Shown here: piece after piece, positions 5,812-6,216 of the stretch
Layout of the letters: each line of letters starts with the position of its first letter
Position numbering within the stretch: the stretch's first letter is position 1
NCBI GenBank assembly: GCA_012511485.1
Contig: JAAZFZ010000207.1
Coordinates: 1-6,216, forward strand
From: Clostridiales bacterium
GTDB taxonomy: Bacteria > Bacillota > Clostridia > Oscillospirales > Acutalibacteraceae
Direction: 5' to 3'
DNA: 6,216 bases
The notes under the pieces: model-generated
What the model was told of the DNA's origin: nothing
Databases searched by the model: none
Seen by the model: only the letters and a program-made list of their open reading frames with translations
Made by a program: the position numbers and the translations under genes

Positions 5812-5838
5812 TTAGCACTCAAGGTAATAGAGTGCTAA
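5812..5838 (+). promoter_or_regulatory. CIRCE operator (HrcA binding site)
   Basis: TTAGCACTC (5812-5820), nine bases, then GAGTGCTAA (5830-5838): a perfect match to the CIRCE inverted repeat, with no mismatch in either arm. HrcA binds it and represses groESL at normal temperature; release on heat or misfolding stress raises expression. As it lies at the 5' end of the message, it may also form a hairpin in the RNA. hrcA itself is not in the window. Confidence 0.98.
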
Positions 5839-5870
5839 TCATTATATATATTTAACAGGAGGAATCTAAT

Positions 5871-6155
5871 ATGACGATTAAACCACTTACCGACCGTGTA
5901 GTGGTCAAGGCTGTCGAGATTGAGGAGACTACTAAGAGCGGTATTATTCTTGCCGCTTCCGCACAGGAAAAACCCCAGTTTGCTAAGGTTGTTGCTGTCG
6001 GTCCCGGAGGGCTTGTTGATGGCAAAGAGGTTAAGATGTATGTCAAGGTTGGCGATAAGGTCATCACCAGCAAGTATTCCGGCACTGAAATCAAGCTGAA
6101 CAAGGAAGAATACACTATAGTTCGCCAGAGCGATATCCTTGCAATAGTTGAATAA
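5871..6155 (+). CDS. groES: GroES co-chaperonin (Hsp10)
   Basis: Heptameric cap of the GroEL folding chamber in the cytosol; it closes the ring and triggers release of substrate into the cavity. The 94-residue chain is of normal length and aligns without gaps to the family: KPLTDRVVVKAVE at the start, mobile loop at about 17-32 with EETTKSGIIL (its hydrophobic IIL at 25-27 contacts GroEL), GPGG at 45-48, then VKVGDKVITSKYSGTEIK and the end QSDILAIVE. AGGAGG at 5857-5862 lies eight bases before the ATG. Expression is predicted to be controlled by the sigma-A promoter and CIRCE just upstream. groEL follows after 38 bases with no terminator, so the two form the standard bicistronic operon. Confidence 0.98.
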   Translation: MTIKPLTDRVVVKAVEIEETTKSGIILAASAQEKPQFAKVVAVGPGGLVDGKEVKMYVKVGDKVITSKYSGTEIKLNKEEYTIVRQSDILAIVE

Positions 6156-6193
6156 TGATTAATATTTATTTCTAATACTAGGAGGAATTTATC

Positions 6194-6216
6194 ATGGCTA
6201 AACAGATAATATTTGG
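6194..6216 (+). CDS. groEL: GroEL chaperonin, first 7 codons only
   Basis: The 60-kDa chaperonin that folds proteins inside its double ring together with GroES. Only MAKQIIF plus two bases of the next codon are in the window, but this matches the usual GroEL beginning (MAKQIIFG), and the position after groES confirms it. AGGAGG at 6180-6185 lies eight bases before the ATG. The rest of the gene is cut off by the window end. Confidence 0.93.

Noticed and set aside
5649..5870. AT-rich intergenic region as a replication origin or iteron array
   Set aside because: No repeated DnaA-box-like sequence or iteron is present; two divergent promoters and CIRCE account for the region.

Overview
The window looks like a chromosomal segment of a Gram-positive member of the Clostridia, most likely a gut-type Ruminococcaceae/Oscillospiraceae relative. 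The evidence is moderate G+C with AT-rich intergenic DNA, strong AGGAGG-type ribosome binding sites, a perfect CIRCE operator before groES-groEL, a MetA of the Firmicutes acetyl-transferring type, and a secreted protein ending in an NPQTG sorting signal. The genus assignment is inference.

Layout from left to right: (1) The 3' two thirds of metA (+, homoserine O-acetyltransferase), closed by a strong intrinsic terminator. (2) A small gene for a 150-residue, helical, methionine-rich protein of unknown function (+). It converges on the next unit, and the two stop codons overlap. (3) A three-gene minus-strand unit at 4153-1185, read in the order secreted LCAT-like lipase/acyltransferase with NPQTG anchor, then membrane-anchored N-acetylmuramoyl-L-alanine amidase, then Sfp-type phosphopantetheinyl transferase. 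The amidase follows the lipase after 42 bases, and the amidase and PPTase genes share an ATGA overlap, so co-transcription is likely. (4) A minus-strand O-antigen ligase/polymerase-like membrane protein with its own consensus promoter and a probable terminator. (5) A 222-base divergent regulatory region. (6) groES (+) under a sigma-A promoter and CIRCE, followed by the first codons of groEL, which is cut by the window end.

Much of the window concerns the cell envelope: a wall-attached lipid-active enzyme, a peptidoglycan amidase and a polysaccharide ligase/polymerase. These sit between housekeeping genes (metA, groESL). No mobile element, tRNA, rRNA or CRISPR array was seen. The least ordinary parts are the lipase, which has AxSxG instead of GxSxG, Cys/His clusters and a perfect 51-bp tandem duplication just before its sorting signal, and the unrecognised Met-rich helical protein. 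I see no clear evidence of a wholly new system.
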